Below, piece by piece: positions 54,418-61,607 of a stretch of 64,000 nt of DNA (positions are counted from its first letter, which is position 1; every line of letters begins with the position of its first letter). This DNA is from Kiloniella spongiae (GTDB lineage Bacteria; Pseudomonadota; Alphaproteobacteria; Kiloniellales; Kiloniellaceae), in contig NZ_LAQL01000007.1 of assembly GCF_001026905.1 (NCBI RefSeq), forward strand, positions 124,001 to 188,000, written 5' to 3'. The position numbers and the translations under genes are program-made. Under the pieces are notes generated by a model. It saw only the letters and a program-made list of their open reading frames with translations. It had not been told where the DNA came from and did not search any database.

Positions 54418-54443
54418 GGGCAGCCCTTAATTAAGAACTGCCC
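54418..54443. other. Palindromic hairpin between imelysin and DHOR genes
   Basis: Minus strand GGGCAG-TT-CTTAATTAAG-GG-CTGCCC: a 26-base symmetrical element with two G-T wobbles. It lies between the first imelysin and the DHOR gene. No U-run, so an operator or an mRNA processing site is as likely as a terminator. Confidence 0.5.
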
Positions 54444-54520
54444 ACAAACTAGCATAACTATTTATCCTGAATAGATAGACACGAGGTCGCAGTGCCTAGT
54501 TACTTATCTATTTTCAGATC

Positions 54521-55813
54521 TTAGTTAAAAACAGCATTCGGGTTGTCTAAGCTATCAGAACCTTCAACTTCAATAGCTGAAAGACCAAGCGTAACAACGG
54601 CACGTTCGATTGAACGGGTTTGATCAATCAGGCCGTCGATTGCTTTTTGAACCACAGCGTTGCCGACAACATTACCTTCGCCAATCATTTGGTCATAGGC
54701 TTCGATACTTTCTGCACGGGCTTTCATTACAGCCATTGATGTAACTGTTGCATCCAGTTTAGTTGTAACTTCACTGTCAACCGCAGCATCTTTTGCTCTT
54801 ACAAGATCAGAAATGGACGGGCCGCTTACAACAGAGCCATCAAGGCGACGGTAGTGGCCGGTGTACACGTTACGAATACCAATCTGGTCAAAGTAATGTG
54901 AGTTATGTGTGTTGTCCGAGAAGCAGTCGTGCTCTTCTTCTGGATCGTTCAACAGAAGACCCAGTTTCATGCGCTCACCTGCAAGTTCACCGTAAGAGAG
55001 GGATCCCATGCCAGTCAGGATTGTTACCAGGCCACCAGATGTATCTTTTAGAAGGTTGGTTCTTGCTTCGCCTTTTTCGCCCCAGTTTGCTTTCATTTCT
55101 TCAAGATCAGCGATCAGAAGTGTTGAAGCTGATTTTAGATACTGTGCACGACGGTCACAATTGCCACCTGTGCAATTCTTTACATCAAAATCAGTTGCCG
55201 GACGGCTACCAGCACCAGCGCCGTTGCCATTCAGATCTTGGCCCCAAAGAAGGAATTCAATTGCGTGGTAACCTGTCGCAACGTTTGATTCTACTTCTTC
55301 TGCTTCGTGTAGTGTTTCAGAAATCAATGTCGGTGTAATTGCAGAGGCATCAACTTCTTTGCCGTTTACAGATAGTTTTGAATTGGCGACCACGTTTACA
55401 GTGTAAAGCGCATTTTCGTCTGATTCATCACCATAAGACGTATCGACATAGTCGATGAGGCCTTCATCCAATGGCCATGCGTTAACACGTCCTTCCCAAT
55501 CATCAACGATGGCGTTACCAAACCGATAAACTTCGGTCTGCTGATAAGGGGCACGTGCAGAAACCCAGGCAGCACGAGCAGCGTTCAGGGAAGCTGAAGT
55601 GGGAGAGGCAATTAGTTTATCAATTGCACTGTCCAAAGCTTGTGCAGATGTCAAAGAATCTTCAAAACCTGCGTGGGCAATGTTTGCGTAATTGTTCAGG
55701 ACGCTTTTTGCGTCAACGGTGTCTGCAAATGCAGTACCTGCACCAAGAACAGTAAGGACGGTGACAGTGCTTGCTACACGCGCAGCTTTTTTGAGAGCGT
55801 GACTCATTTTCAT
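54521..55813 (-). CDS. Imelysin family iron-regulated protein (IrpA-like, GxHxxE)
   Basis: A 430-residue periplasmic protein. Signal peptide cleaved near AFA/DT; two helical repeats follow. The first has the imelysin iron motif GYHAIEFLLWGQDLNG (GxHxxE), together with YRFGNAIVDDWEGRVNAWPL. The second carries GLLLNDPEEEHDCFSDNTHN, typical of IrpA-like proteins. Imelysins such as ICMP and IrpA are iron-responsive proteins needed for growth under iron limitation. It heads the iron operon, with a Fur-like box 138 bases upstream and a 15-base tandem repeat in its leader. Confidence 0.93.
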   Translation of the reverse strand: MKMSHALKKAARVASTVTVLTVLGAGTAFADTVDAKSVLNNYANIAHAGFEDSLTSAQALDSAIDKLIASPTSASLNAARAAWVSARAPYQQTEVYRFGNAIVDDWEGRVNAWPLDEGLIDYVDTSYGDESDENALYTVNVVANSKLSVNGKEVDASAITPTLISETLHEAEEVESNVATGYHAIEFLLWGQDLNGNGAGAGSRPATDFDVKNCTGGNCDRRAQYLKSASTLLIADLEEMKANWGEKGEARTNLLKDTSGGLVTILTGMGSLSYGELAGERMKLGLLLNDPEEEHDCFSDNTHNSHYFDQIGIRNVYTGHYRRLDGSVVSGPSISDLVRAKDAAVDSEVTTKLDATVTSMAVMKARAESIEAYDQMIGEGNVVGNAVVQKAIDGLIDQTRSIERAVVTLGLSAIEVEGSDSLDNPNAVFN

Positions 55814-55872
55814 TCCAATTTTGTTTCGGCCAATTTAATTCTGGCCAATTCTGTTTTGGCTATTTCGGACTT
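55814..55872. repeat. 15-base tandem repeats in imelysin leader
   Basis: About four imperfect 15-base units directly upstream of the imelysin ATG: TCCAATTTTGTTTC, GGCCAATTTAATTCT, GGCCAATTCTGTTTT, GGCTATTTCGGACTT. The middle two are the best match. They lie in the expected 5' untranslated region of the minus-strand transcript. Confidence 0.75.
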
Positions 55873-56113
55873 TAATAGCCAGGCGACATCATGTGTTGCT
55901 TCTGAAGAAGTCAGAAGCAGATGAGTATTATTCGCAACAATTAACACTTTTGAGAATGATTTGCAATTTCATATTTGCTCTTTTTTGTCGAAAATACTTT
56001 ACTGAAATCGTCGGATTAAGAAGAGAGTTTCTGGGTTTTTAGGGCGATTTTCTAGAAAGGGCATTGCTGAATTGCATACAAAAATAAGACAAAAAAGCAA
56101 AAGAGTCCGGCAC
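55873..56113. other. Regulatory gap upstream of imelysin
   Basis: Together with the tandem repeats and the bfr terminator, this forms the 374-base gap between the imelysin and bacterioferritin genes. It contains the Fur-like box at 55951-55965. I see no ORF with coding character. Confidence 0.55.
55951..55965. promoter_or_regulatory. Fur-like box upstream of imelysin operon
   Basis: TGAGAATGATTTGCA matches 11 of 14 defined positions of TGATAATnATTATCA. It lies 138 bases upstream of the imelysin start, a sensible place for iron control of the operon. Confidence 0.45.
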
Positions 56114-56150
56114 AAAAAAGCCAGTTACATCATGCGTAACTGGCTTTTTT
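56114..56150 (-). terminator. Terminator of bacterioferritin gene
   Basis: AAAAAAGCCAGTTAC pairs perfectly with GTAACTGGCTTTTTT around a 7-base loop. On the minus strand it follows bfr and runs into a U-tract. Confidence 0.92.
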
Positions 56151-56187
56151 TGTGATCATATTTTGAAGACTGAAATCTCTAAAAAGC

Positions 56188-56667
56188 TTAGTCGCCTTCG
56201 ACTTTACTCTGAGATTGGATGTAGTTCTGGATGCCAACACGTTTGATTAACTCAAACTGTGATTCCAGATGGTCCACATGCTCTTCTTCGTCAACCAAGA
56301 TTTCACGAAGAAGTTCACGACTGCCATAGTCTTGTACAGATTCACAATAGGCGATGCCTTCTTTGTAAACTTCAACGGCTTCGAGTTCGCCAGCGAGATC
56401 ACATTTCAGAATTTCTTCTACATCTTCCCCGATTTTAAGTTTGTTCAGGTTTTGAAGATTTGGGAACCCATCAAGAAGCAGAATGCGATCCATAAGCTTG
56501 TCAGCGTGCTGCATTTCTTCGATGGATTCTTTGTACTCATGCTTGGCAAGACCTTCAACGCCCCAGTCCTGCAGAAGTTTGTAGTGAAGGTAGTACTGGT
56601 TAATTGCCGTCAATTCGTGCGTTAAAGCAGTGTTCAGGTGCTCGATGACTTTTTTGTCGCCTTTCAT
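56188..56667 (-). CDS. bfr: Bacterioferritin
   Basis: A 159-residue ferritin-like protein that stores iron in a 24-mer. Ferroxidase ligands match E. coli Bfr position for position: E18 (THELTAINQYYLH), E51 and H54 (EEMQHAD), and the later E94, E127 and H130 regions (GELEAVEVY; VDEEEHVDHLE). M52, which binds haem between subunits, is present, so it is a true bacterioferritin. GAGGATATC precedes the ATG. A near-perfect Fur box lies 135 bases upstream. Confidence 0.96.
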   Translation of the reverse strand: MKGDKKVIEHLNTALTHELTAINQYYLHYKLLQDWGVEGLAKHEYKESIEEMQHADKLMDRILLLDGFPNLQNLNKLKIGEDVEEILKCDLAGELEAVEVYKEGIAYCESVQDYGSRELLREILVDEEEHVDHLESQFELIKRVGIQNYIQSQSKVEGD

Positions 56668-56975
56668 GATATCCTCGCTTTGAATTTGTTCTTATTTGAA
56701 ATTTATTATCTTACTACAGCTTGCGATCTACTTTAGAATCTTTCCAATAATGTAAATTGTTTGATGAAATTTTCAAGTAGTTTGTAAAAAAATATAGTTA
56801 TTGATAATGATTATTAATTTTTGAATTCTGAAAAAGAAATTTAGAATAGTATAGTTTTGCGTAGTTATAATATTGATGGCTCATGGGTGGTGCGCTTTAA
56901 GCTTGAATTGAATATTGATCGTTAATTCTAGTAATGTATTTGATGCTATATTGTGCTTTTTATTTTAGATTTGTT
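56668..56975. other. AT-rich regulatory gap upstream of bfr
   Basis: About 308 very AT-rich bases between bfr and the end of the MocR-type gene, both on the minus strand. It contains the Fur box at 56802-56816; no coding ORF seen. Confidence 0.6.
56802..56816. promoter_or_regulatory. Near-consensus Fur box upstream of bfr
   Basis: TGATAATGATTATTA matches 13 of 14 defined positions of the 7-1-7 Fur consensus TGATAATnATTATCA (one C-to-T change). It is the best such match in the window and lies in the bfr promoter region. Confidence 0.7.
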
Positions 56976-58400
56976 TTAAAAGAAGTCACAAGAGCTTTCA
57001 TTTGGATTTGAGAGGACTGTACTGAGTTTTATTAATCCTCTTTCCAGTTGTTGTATTGTGTCTGGGGTCATTATCGAGAGCCTGATGTTATGTTTCCCGG
57101 CAGTTGTATTGTTGGCAAAGCGGCTACCGTCGAGAATATGGACTCCGGCCTTGGCCGCGCGACGTACAAGCTGTGATGTAGAGGTTGTTTCCGAAAGCTC
57201 GATCCACGCATGTGATTGGCACGATGCGTAATTGGTGATGTAGGGCGCGAGGATACGATTTGTTAAGTCGTGACGTTTTCCTGCTGCAATGGTGGTTTGA
57301 CGAGTAAAAGAGGTAAGATCTTCTGTGCGTCCGGCAATTTCCATGGCTGCGTTGGTTAGTATTGGCGAAACCATCCAGGTTTGGGCCGTGATGCCCTGGG
57401 CCATAAGCATGGTCAGGTGAGGCGGTGCAACAGTAAAGCCAATGCGTAGAGAAGGAGAGATCCTTTTCGCTAAGCCACTGAGATAAATTGCTTGTTCAGG
57501 GAAGATCTCAGCATAGGGTGGTGGGGCATCTGGATAAAGAAAGCCGTAGATATCATCCTCTATAATGAGGACATCATATTTTTGTGCAATTAACCCAATT
57601 TCTTTCCTGCGTGCGATAGGTGTTGTGATGCAGGTTGGGTTGTGGCCTGTCGCTGTCGTAACCAGAATACGGACGCGGCCCTTTTTACAATGTTGCTCAA
57701 AAGAAACAGGGCAAATGCCCATGGCGTCGGTCTCTACTGTTAAACTGGATAGTCCTAACTGTGATATCGCTGCAGAGACACCGGGGTAGCTCAATGGTTC
57801 TTGGCATATTGTGTCGCCGGGTGATGCTAACCGCCCAAGGGCCGTATAAACACCATTTTGAGCGCCATGATTGATAAGCATCCTATCTTCGCTTATCCCT
57901 TGCAATGTTTCAGGTAAAAATACCCGCAGCGCTCGCTTCTGCTGATTATCGCCAAAGCCATCCCGATAGGTCATTAGGTTGAAGCTTGAAGCTTTGGTTG
58001 AGGTGCGTTGCAGGGCCCAGCGAATTATTTCTTCGCCCCAATCATTGGCGATGGCATTCAAGCCTAAATCAATAATTGTATCGTTTTTTAAGGGGGGCAC
58101 ATAATTTGATTGAAGAGGATTGGGTAGAATAACATCAGCACCAATGTTCGCTGCTTCCTGAACGAAAGTTCCTTGACCTACTCTGGCATTCACTAATCCT
58201 TTACGCTCAAGGGAGCTATAAACCCGAGACATAGTACCAAGGCTGCATTTGGCCTCCCAGGCGGCGGTTCGTAAAGGGGGCAGTTTCTCGCCGGGCAGAA
58301 GAACACCGTCGCGAATTGCTGTCTTGAACAGTTGTTCCAAGTGAGCGTATTTTTGACCTTCGCCGGGTTTATTTTTTGCAATGAGAGAAAGAATTGTCAT
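56976..58400 (-). CDS. MocR/PdxR-type regulator (GntR HTH plus aminotransferase domain)
   Basis: A 474-residue fusion. The N-terminal winged helix-turn-helix (residues 17-82, PPLRTAAWEAKCSLGTMSRV with YSSLERKGLV) is followed by a fold-type I aminotransferase domain with PLP lysine K312 in LSGLAKRISPSLRIGF and aspartate in IIEDDIYGF. ATG 58400 is chosen because it directly precedes the domain; the frame is open 33 codons further without homology. It diverges from a LysE-type exporter gene, its likely target. A TGTTCA/TGAACA dyad lies between them. Confidence 0.9.
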   Translation of the reverse strand: MTILSLIAKNKPGEGQKYAHLEQLFKTAIRDGVLLPGEKLPPLRTAAWEAKCSLGTMSRVYSSLERKGLVNARVGQGTFVQEAANIGADVILPNPLQSNYVPPLKNDTIIDLGLNAIANDWGEEIIRWALQRTSTKASSFNLMTYRDGFGDNQQKRALRVFLPETLQGISEDRMLINHGAQNGVYTALGRLASPGDTICQEPLSYPGVSAAISQLGLSSLTVETDAMGICPVSFEQHCKKGRVRILVTTATGHNPTCITTPIARRKEIGLIAQKYDVLIIEDDIYGFLYPDAPPPYAEIFPEQAIYLSGLAKRISPSLRIGFTVAPPHLTMLMAQGITAQTWMVSPILTNAAMEIAGRTEDLTSFTRQTTIAAGKRHDLTNRILAPYITNYASCQSHAWIELSETTSTSQLVRRAAKAGVHILDGSRFANNTTAGKHNIRLSIMTPDTIQQLERGLIKLSTVLSNPNESSCDFF

Positions 58401-58417
58401 AGGAACAATATAGTAAT

Positions 58418-58430
58418 TGTTCAATGAACA
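58418..58430. promoter_or_regulatory. Candidate MocR operator in mocR-lysE gap
   Basis: TGTTCA-A-TGAACA, perfect 6-base arms, 18 bases upstream of the MocR-type start and 76 bases before the lysE-type start. Half-sites equal those upstream of the other MocR gene (13212-13230), with a one-base instead of three-base spacer. Confidence 0.5.
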
Positions 58431-58505
58431 TTTCAAGATAAATATGTAACGTATGACGAGCGACAAGATGTTCTGTCTGGTAATGAGATAAAAGGACACA
58501 AAGTC

Positions 58506-59120
58506 ATGCCAATAGAAAATATTATTCCAGCATTGATTTTTGCAGCAGTTATGTCCGGTACACCGGGACCGGCAAATATGATTTTGATGGCGACAGGAGC
58601 AAAATTGGGTTTTCGTGGGGCTCTACCTTTTACCTTTGGTGTTCAAAGCGGATTCTTCCTTGTCCTTGCCGTTGCCGCTTTTGGTATAACGAACCTTTTA
58701 AAAGAAGCGCCCGCACTTGCGCCTGTCATAACGGTGATTAGTAGTTGTTATTTGCTGTATCTGGCATGGAAAATTGCGAGATCTGACCCCGGGAAATTGT
58801 CTGGCGAACAAAGTAGCGATACCGTGGGGTATTTGAACGGCTTGATTGTGCATCCTATGAATCCCAAAGCATGGTTAATGGCAACGACTGTATTTGCCCA
58901 ATTTACAAACCAGGCCAGCCCTGTCCTTGAGCAGTGGGCGGTGATGTGTGTGGTGTTTATTATTGGTGGTTTTCCAACAAACTGTATGTGGTCATGGGGC
59001 GGTGCCAGAATAATATCCGCAATCCAAAGCCCGCAAAAGCGCCTGATTGTAAATGGTGTTTTAGCTATATCGACAGTGGCTATTGTGGCCTACATGGCTG
59101 CAGGACAAATCTTGATTTAA
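58506..59120 (+). CDS. LysE/RhtB family amino-acid exporter
   Basis: A 204-residue membrane protein with about six hydrophobic segments and the family's opening motif SGTPGPANMILMATGAKLGF (residues 18-37). HPMNPKAWLMATTVFAQF marks the second conserved block (NPK). These proteins export amino acids or homoserine-type compounds. Divergent pairing with a PLP-binding MocR regulator fits control by an amino compound or its adduct with PLP. Normal length. Confidence 0.9.
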   Translation: MPIENIIPALIFAAVMSGTPGPANMILMATGAKLGFRGALPFTFGVQSGFFLVLAVAAFGITNLLKEAPALAPVITVISSCYLLYLAWKIARSDPGKLSGEQSSDTVGYLNGLIVHPMNPKAWLMATTVFAQFTNQASPVLEQWAVMCVVFIIGGFPTNCMWSWGGARIISAIQSPQKRLIVNGVLAISTVAIVAYMAAGQILI

Positions 59121-59136
59121 TCTTAAGTTTGCAGGC

Positions 59137-59167
59137 AAAAAAAACGAGAGGGGCATTGCCTCTCTCG
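59137..59167 (-). terminator. Minus-strand Rho-independent terminator without a known gene
   Basis: A 10-base stem (CGAGAGGGGC with GCCTCTCTCG, one wobble, 3-base loop) is followed on the minus strand by eight U residues. On the plus strand no U-run follows. No minus-strand CDS lies upstream of it, which points to an unannotated transcript from within 59168-59530. Confidence 0.7.
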
Positions 59168-59356
59168 CTCAGTAAGGTCGATAGAGCTTCGCTGATTACA
59201 AAGTTGGCGGTAACCAGCTTGCCTTATATCCCCAAAGTATTTCTTGCTTGGGCAAAAACACAAAACACCAAAGCTAACTTCAGGAATCAATTTCCTGTCT
59301 TACTCTGAATGTTTTTTACTCAGATAAGAGAAAGAACATCGCAGGACAGGAGTACG

Positions 59357-59455
59357 ATGGCTCATGCACAAAAGCCACAACTAACAATATCAAGCACAGG
59401 GACTGACTTGTTCGTATGGGGCAAAAGTAGAATTCAAAGCGCAGGGTTGCAATAA
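59357..59455 (+). CDS. Possible 32-residue small ORF
   Basis: ATG with AGGAG five bases upstream opens a frame of 32 codons (start MAHAQKPQLTISS, end SRIQSAGLQ). The Shine-Dalgarno is better than those of several real genes nearby. There is no family match I know, and the length is too short to judge coding bias. Listed as a candidate only; it may be chance. Confidence 0.22.
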   Translation: MAHAQKPQLTISSTGTDLFVWGKSRIQSAGLQ

Positions 59456-59530
59456 AGCGTTGTGTAATTTTGCAAAGTTTGTAAAATTATTTAGGATATT
59501 TTTCTAAATTTTGTGAAAGATGTAAATGTC

Positions 59531-61045
59531 ATGGCGCGACAGATATTTGCGGGGCGAAAAATTCGCCATTTAAGAAGCCAGATAGGACTTACTCAAATTG
59601 CCATGGCAAAGAAAATCGACATTTCTGCTGCCTATTTGAATTTAGTTGAGCATAATCAACGCCCCTTATCAAGAAAGCTGCAAAAAAAGCTGGAAGAAGC
59701 TTTTAACGTGAAAGAGGGTGAGCTTACTGGCGGAGAAGAAGCCAGACTCCTCTCTGCGATGAATGAGCTTTTCTCTGATTCCTTGTTTGAAAGATCAAGG
59801 CCTGATGCCACGATACTTGGTGATTTTGTTGCCATGCATCCTGAAATTAGCCGAGCTTTGTTAAAGCTGTATCGAGCTTTTCGAAATGCGCGTGAAGATA
59901 CGCTCAAGGCACGAGAGTCGATTTCTTCTGATCCCTACTTTACAAAAACCAGCCATCAACTTCTGACGCAGCTAACCTCCATCAGATCCTTTGCCGAGAT
60001 TTTACAGGATAATGATGATCTTTCAGAACATCAGCGAGAAAGGTTTACCAACGTCCTTGTAGATGAAAGCCAAAAGTTAACCTTGATGGTTGGGGAGCTG
60101 TTTGATTTTATTAATGGTGAATCAAAGCAAGCTGCATTGTTGAGTGAAACACCGACCGATGAAGTCGTTGATATGCTATCGGCCAATGACCACTACTTCC
60201 CGATTTTGGAGCAAGCCGCGGAGGAGCTCAGGAGCCGTTTGGGTGAGCCAAAACCCTATGGATTATTCGATGCCTTGGCCAACTATCTTGATCAGCAACT
60301 CGGCATTGAGGTTGAGGTTGTGCCGGTCTCTTCGCAAGGGACACTTTTGCGAGGAATGTGGGAGTTAAAGGGAGAGGATGGCGGTACGCTTAGGTTGATG
60401 GAGACTTTGGCGACGAGTTCTCTGAACTTCAGAATGGCAAGGATTATTGCGGAAGTTGCGTATGCTGATGTGCTGGAAAACGTGCTTTCAAATGTTCCTC
60501 TGAGTAGTAAAGAAGCTAAAAACCTGTGCTTGAAGGCTCTAGGGAGTTATTTCGCGGGGGCGGTTATGATGCCTTATAGCGCTTTTCGGAGTGCCGCTTT
60601 TGAGTTGCGTCATGACATTGATTTGTTGCGTCGACGGTTTCGAGCAGGTTTCGAGCAGGTTTGCCATCGACTGACAACCTTGCAAAAGTCCGAGGAAGAG
60701 GGGGTGCCATTCCACTTTATCCGGGTAGACCTCGCGGGCCAGATCTCAAAACGTTTCAGTGCATCTGGTCTACGGATACCAAGGTATGGTGTTCTTTCGC
60801 CTGATTGGGGGGTGCAGGATGCGTTTTTGAAGCCGGGACGTATTAACCTTCATTCATTACGCGCAGAAGATCAAAGTGTGTATTTTTCTATATCAAAAAC
60901 CGTGACCAAACCTGGTGTGATGGTCGGGCAGGCGGGTAATACCTTTGCTGTGAGTTTAGGGTGTGAGGCTTCGTTTGCACGACACGTGGTTTATGCTGAT
61001 GGTGTGGACTTTGCGCACCCAGACAGTGTTTTGATTGGAAATTAA
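59531..61045 (+). CDS. XRE-ScfR regulator carrying a HisKA-like segment
   Basis: A 504-residue regulator. Residues 8-65 form an XRE helix-turn-helix (IRHLRSQIGLTQIAMAKKID, AAYLNLVEHNQRPLS). Residues 138-196 read like a histidine-kinase dimerisation domain: SHQLLTQLTSIRSFAEIL with the phosphoacceptor-position H142, then a second helix RFTNVLVDESQKLTLMVGEL. The C-terminal half is a ScfR domain (LCLKALGSYFAGAVMMPYSA, GFEQVCHRLTTLQ) as in short-chain-acyl-responsive regulators. H+1 is Gln instead of Glu/Asp, so autokinase activity is unlikely; H+4 Thr is kept. No ATPase domain. First of an operon with a receiver and a PutP-type kinase. ATG 59531 is used; GTG 59513 is possible. Confidence 0.85.
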   Translation: MARQIFAGRKIRHLRSQIGLTQIAMAKKIDISAAYLNLVEHNQRPLSRKLQKKLEEAFNVKEGELTGGEEARLLSAMNELFSDSLFERSRPDATILGDFVAMHPEISRALLKLYRAFRNAREDTLKARESISSDPYFTKTSHQLLTQLTSIRSFAEILQDNDDLSEHQRERFTNVLVDESQKLTLMVGELFDFINGESKQAALLSETPTDEVVDMLSANDHYFPILEQAAEELRSRLGEPKPYGLFDALANYLDQQLGIEVEVVPVSSQGTLLRGMWELKGEDGGTLRLMETLATSSLNFRMARIIAEVAYADVLENVLSNVPLSSKEAKNLCLKALGSYFAGAVMMPYSAFRSAAFELRHDIDLLRRRFRAGFEQVCHRLTTLQKSEEEGVPFHFIRVDLAGQISKRFSASGLRIPRYGVLSPDWGVQDAFLKPGRINLHSLRAEDQSVYFSISKTVTKPGVMVGQAGNTFAVSLGCEASFARHVVYADGVDFAHPDSVLIGN

Positions 61046-61161
61046 TTTATGCCAGTGCAAAGGTGTGAAGACTTAGCTTGGCAAAACACCGAACAACACT
61101 GTAATGTAAGGCCAACAGGGAATAATAAAAGAGATAACCGGATAGCGGAGAAAGGCAGAAA

Positions 61162-61545
61162 ATGCCTCAAACGGTTCTTGTGGTCGAGGACGAACCTCAT
61201 ATTGTCGACTCATTAAGCTTTCTCATGAAGAAGGCTGGCTTTGACGTTTTTATTGCACGTGATGGTGATGCCGCCTTGCGGATGGTGGAAAGCCGTCCAC
61301 CTGATCTGATATTGCTTGATATTATGTTGCCTAGAAGAGACGGTTTCGAAGTCTTGAAGTATGTACGTTCAAATGACGCGTGGAAAGAAATGCGTGTTAT
61401 TTTGCTAACGGCAAAAGGACGTGATGTTGATCGATTGAAGGGAATGGAACTCGGCGCGGATGATTTTGTGACAAAGCCCTTTTCAACAAAAGATGTTGTT
61501 CGCTTGGTTAAACAACACTTGGGTGTTGAAGAAAAGCTGGCTTAA
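61162..61545 (+). CDS. Single-domain response regulator (receiver only)
   Basis: A 127-residue CheY-like receiver. The acidic pair is in VVEDEPHIVD, the phosphoacceptor D53 is in LILLDIMLPRRDGFE, the switch threonine is in VILLTAKG and the lysine is in VTKPFSTKD. There is no output domain, so it must act by protein contact or in a phosphorelay. It lies between the HisKA-bearing regulator and the small membrane protein, 116 bases after the former. The downstream symporter-type kinase is its likely phosphodonor. Confidence 0.92.
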   Translation: MPQTVLVVEDEPHIVDSLSFLMKKAGFDVFIARDGDAALRMVESRPPDLILLDIMLPRRDGFEVLKYVRSNDAWKEMRVILLTAKGRDVDRLKGMELGADDFVTKPFSTKDVVRLVKQHLGVEEKLA

Positions 61546-61607
61546 GGTCTTTCAAATTAATGGCAGAACGACGCCCCATGTTCGCGATTTCCCTGGAAGG
61601 AGTATGA

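Larger units (their letters stand above)
59121..59530. other. 410-base gap with minus-strand terminator and small ORF candidate
   Basis: No gene of normal size. It contains a terminator that only makes sense for minus-strand transcription (59137-59167) and a plus-strand 32-codon ORF with a good Shine-Dalgarno (59357-59455). The last 80 bases are AT-rich and probably hold the promoter of the downstream regulator. Confidence 0.55.

Noticed and set aside
54793-55338. 181-codon plus-strand frame opposite imelysin
   Set aside because: Ser/Arg/Leu-rich shadow; imelysin on the other strand has a signal peptide and family motifs.
58934-59308. 124-codon frame running from inside lysE into the gap after it
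   Set aside because: Shifted frame of lysE for most of its length; the tail shows no family motif and ignores the terminator stem.
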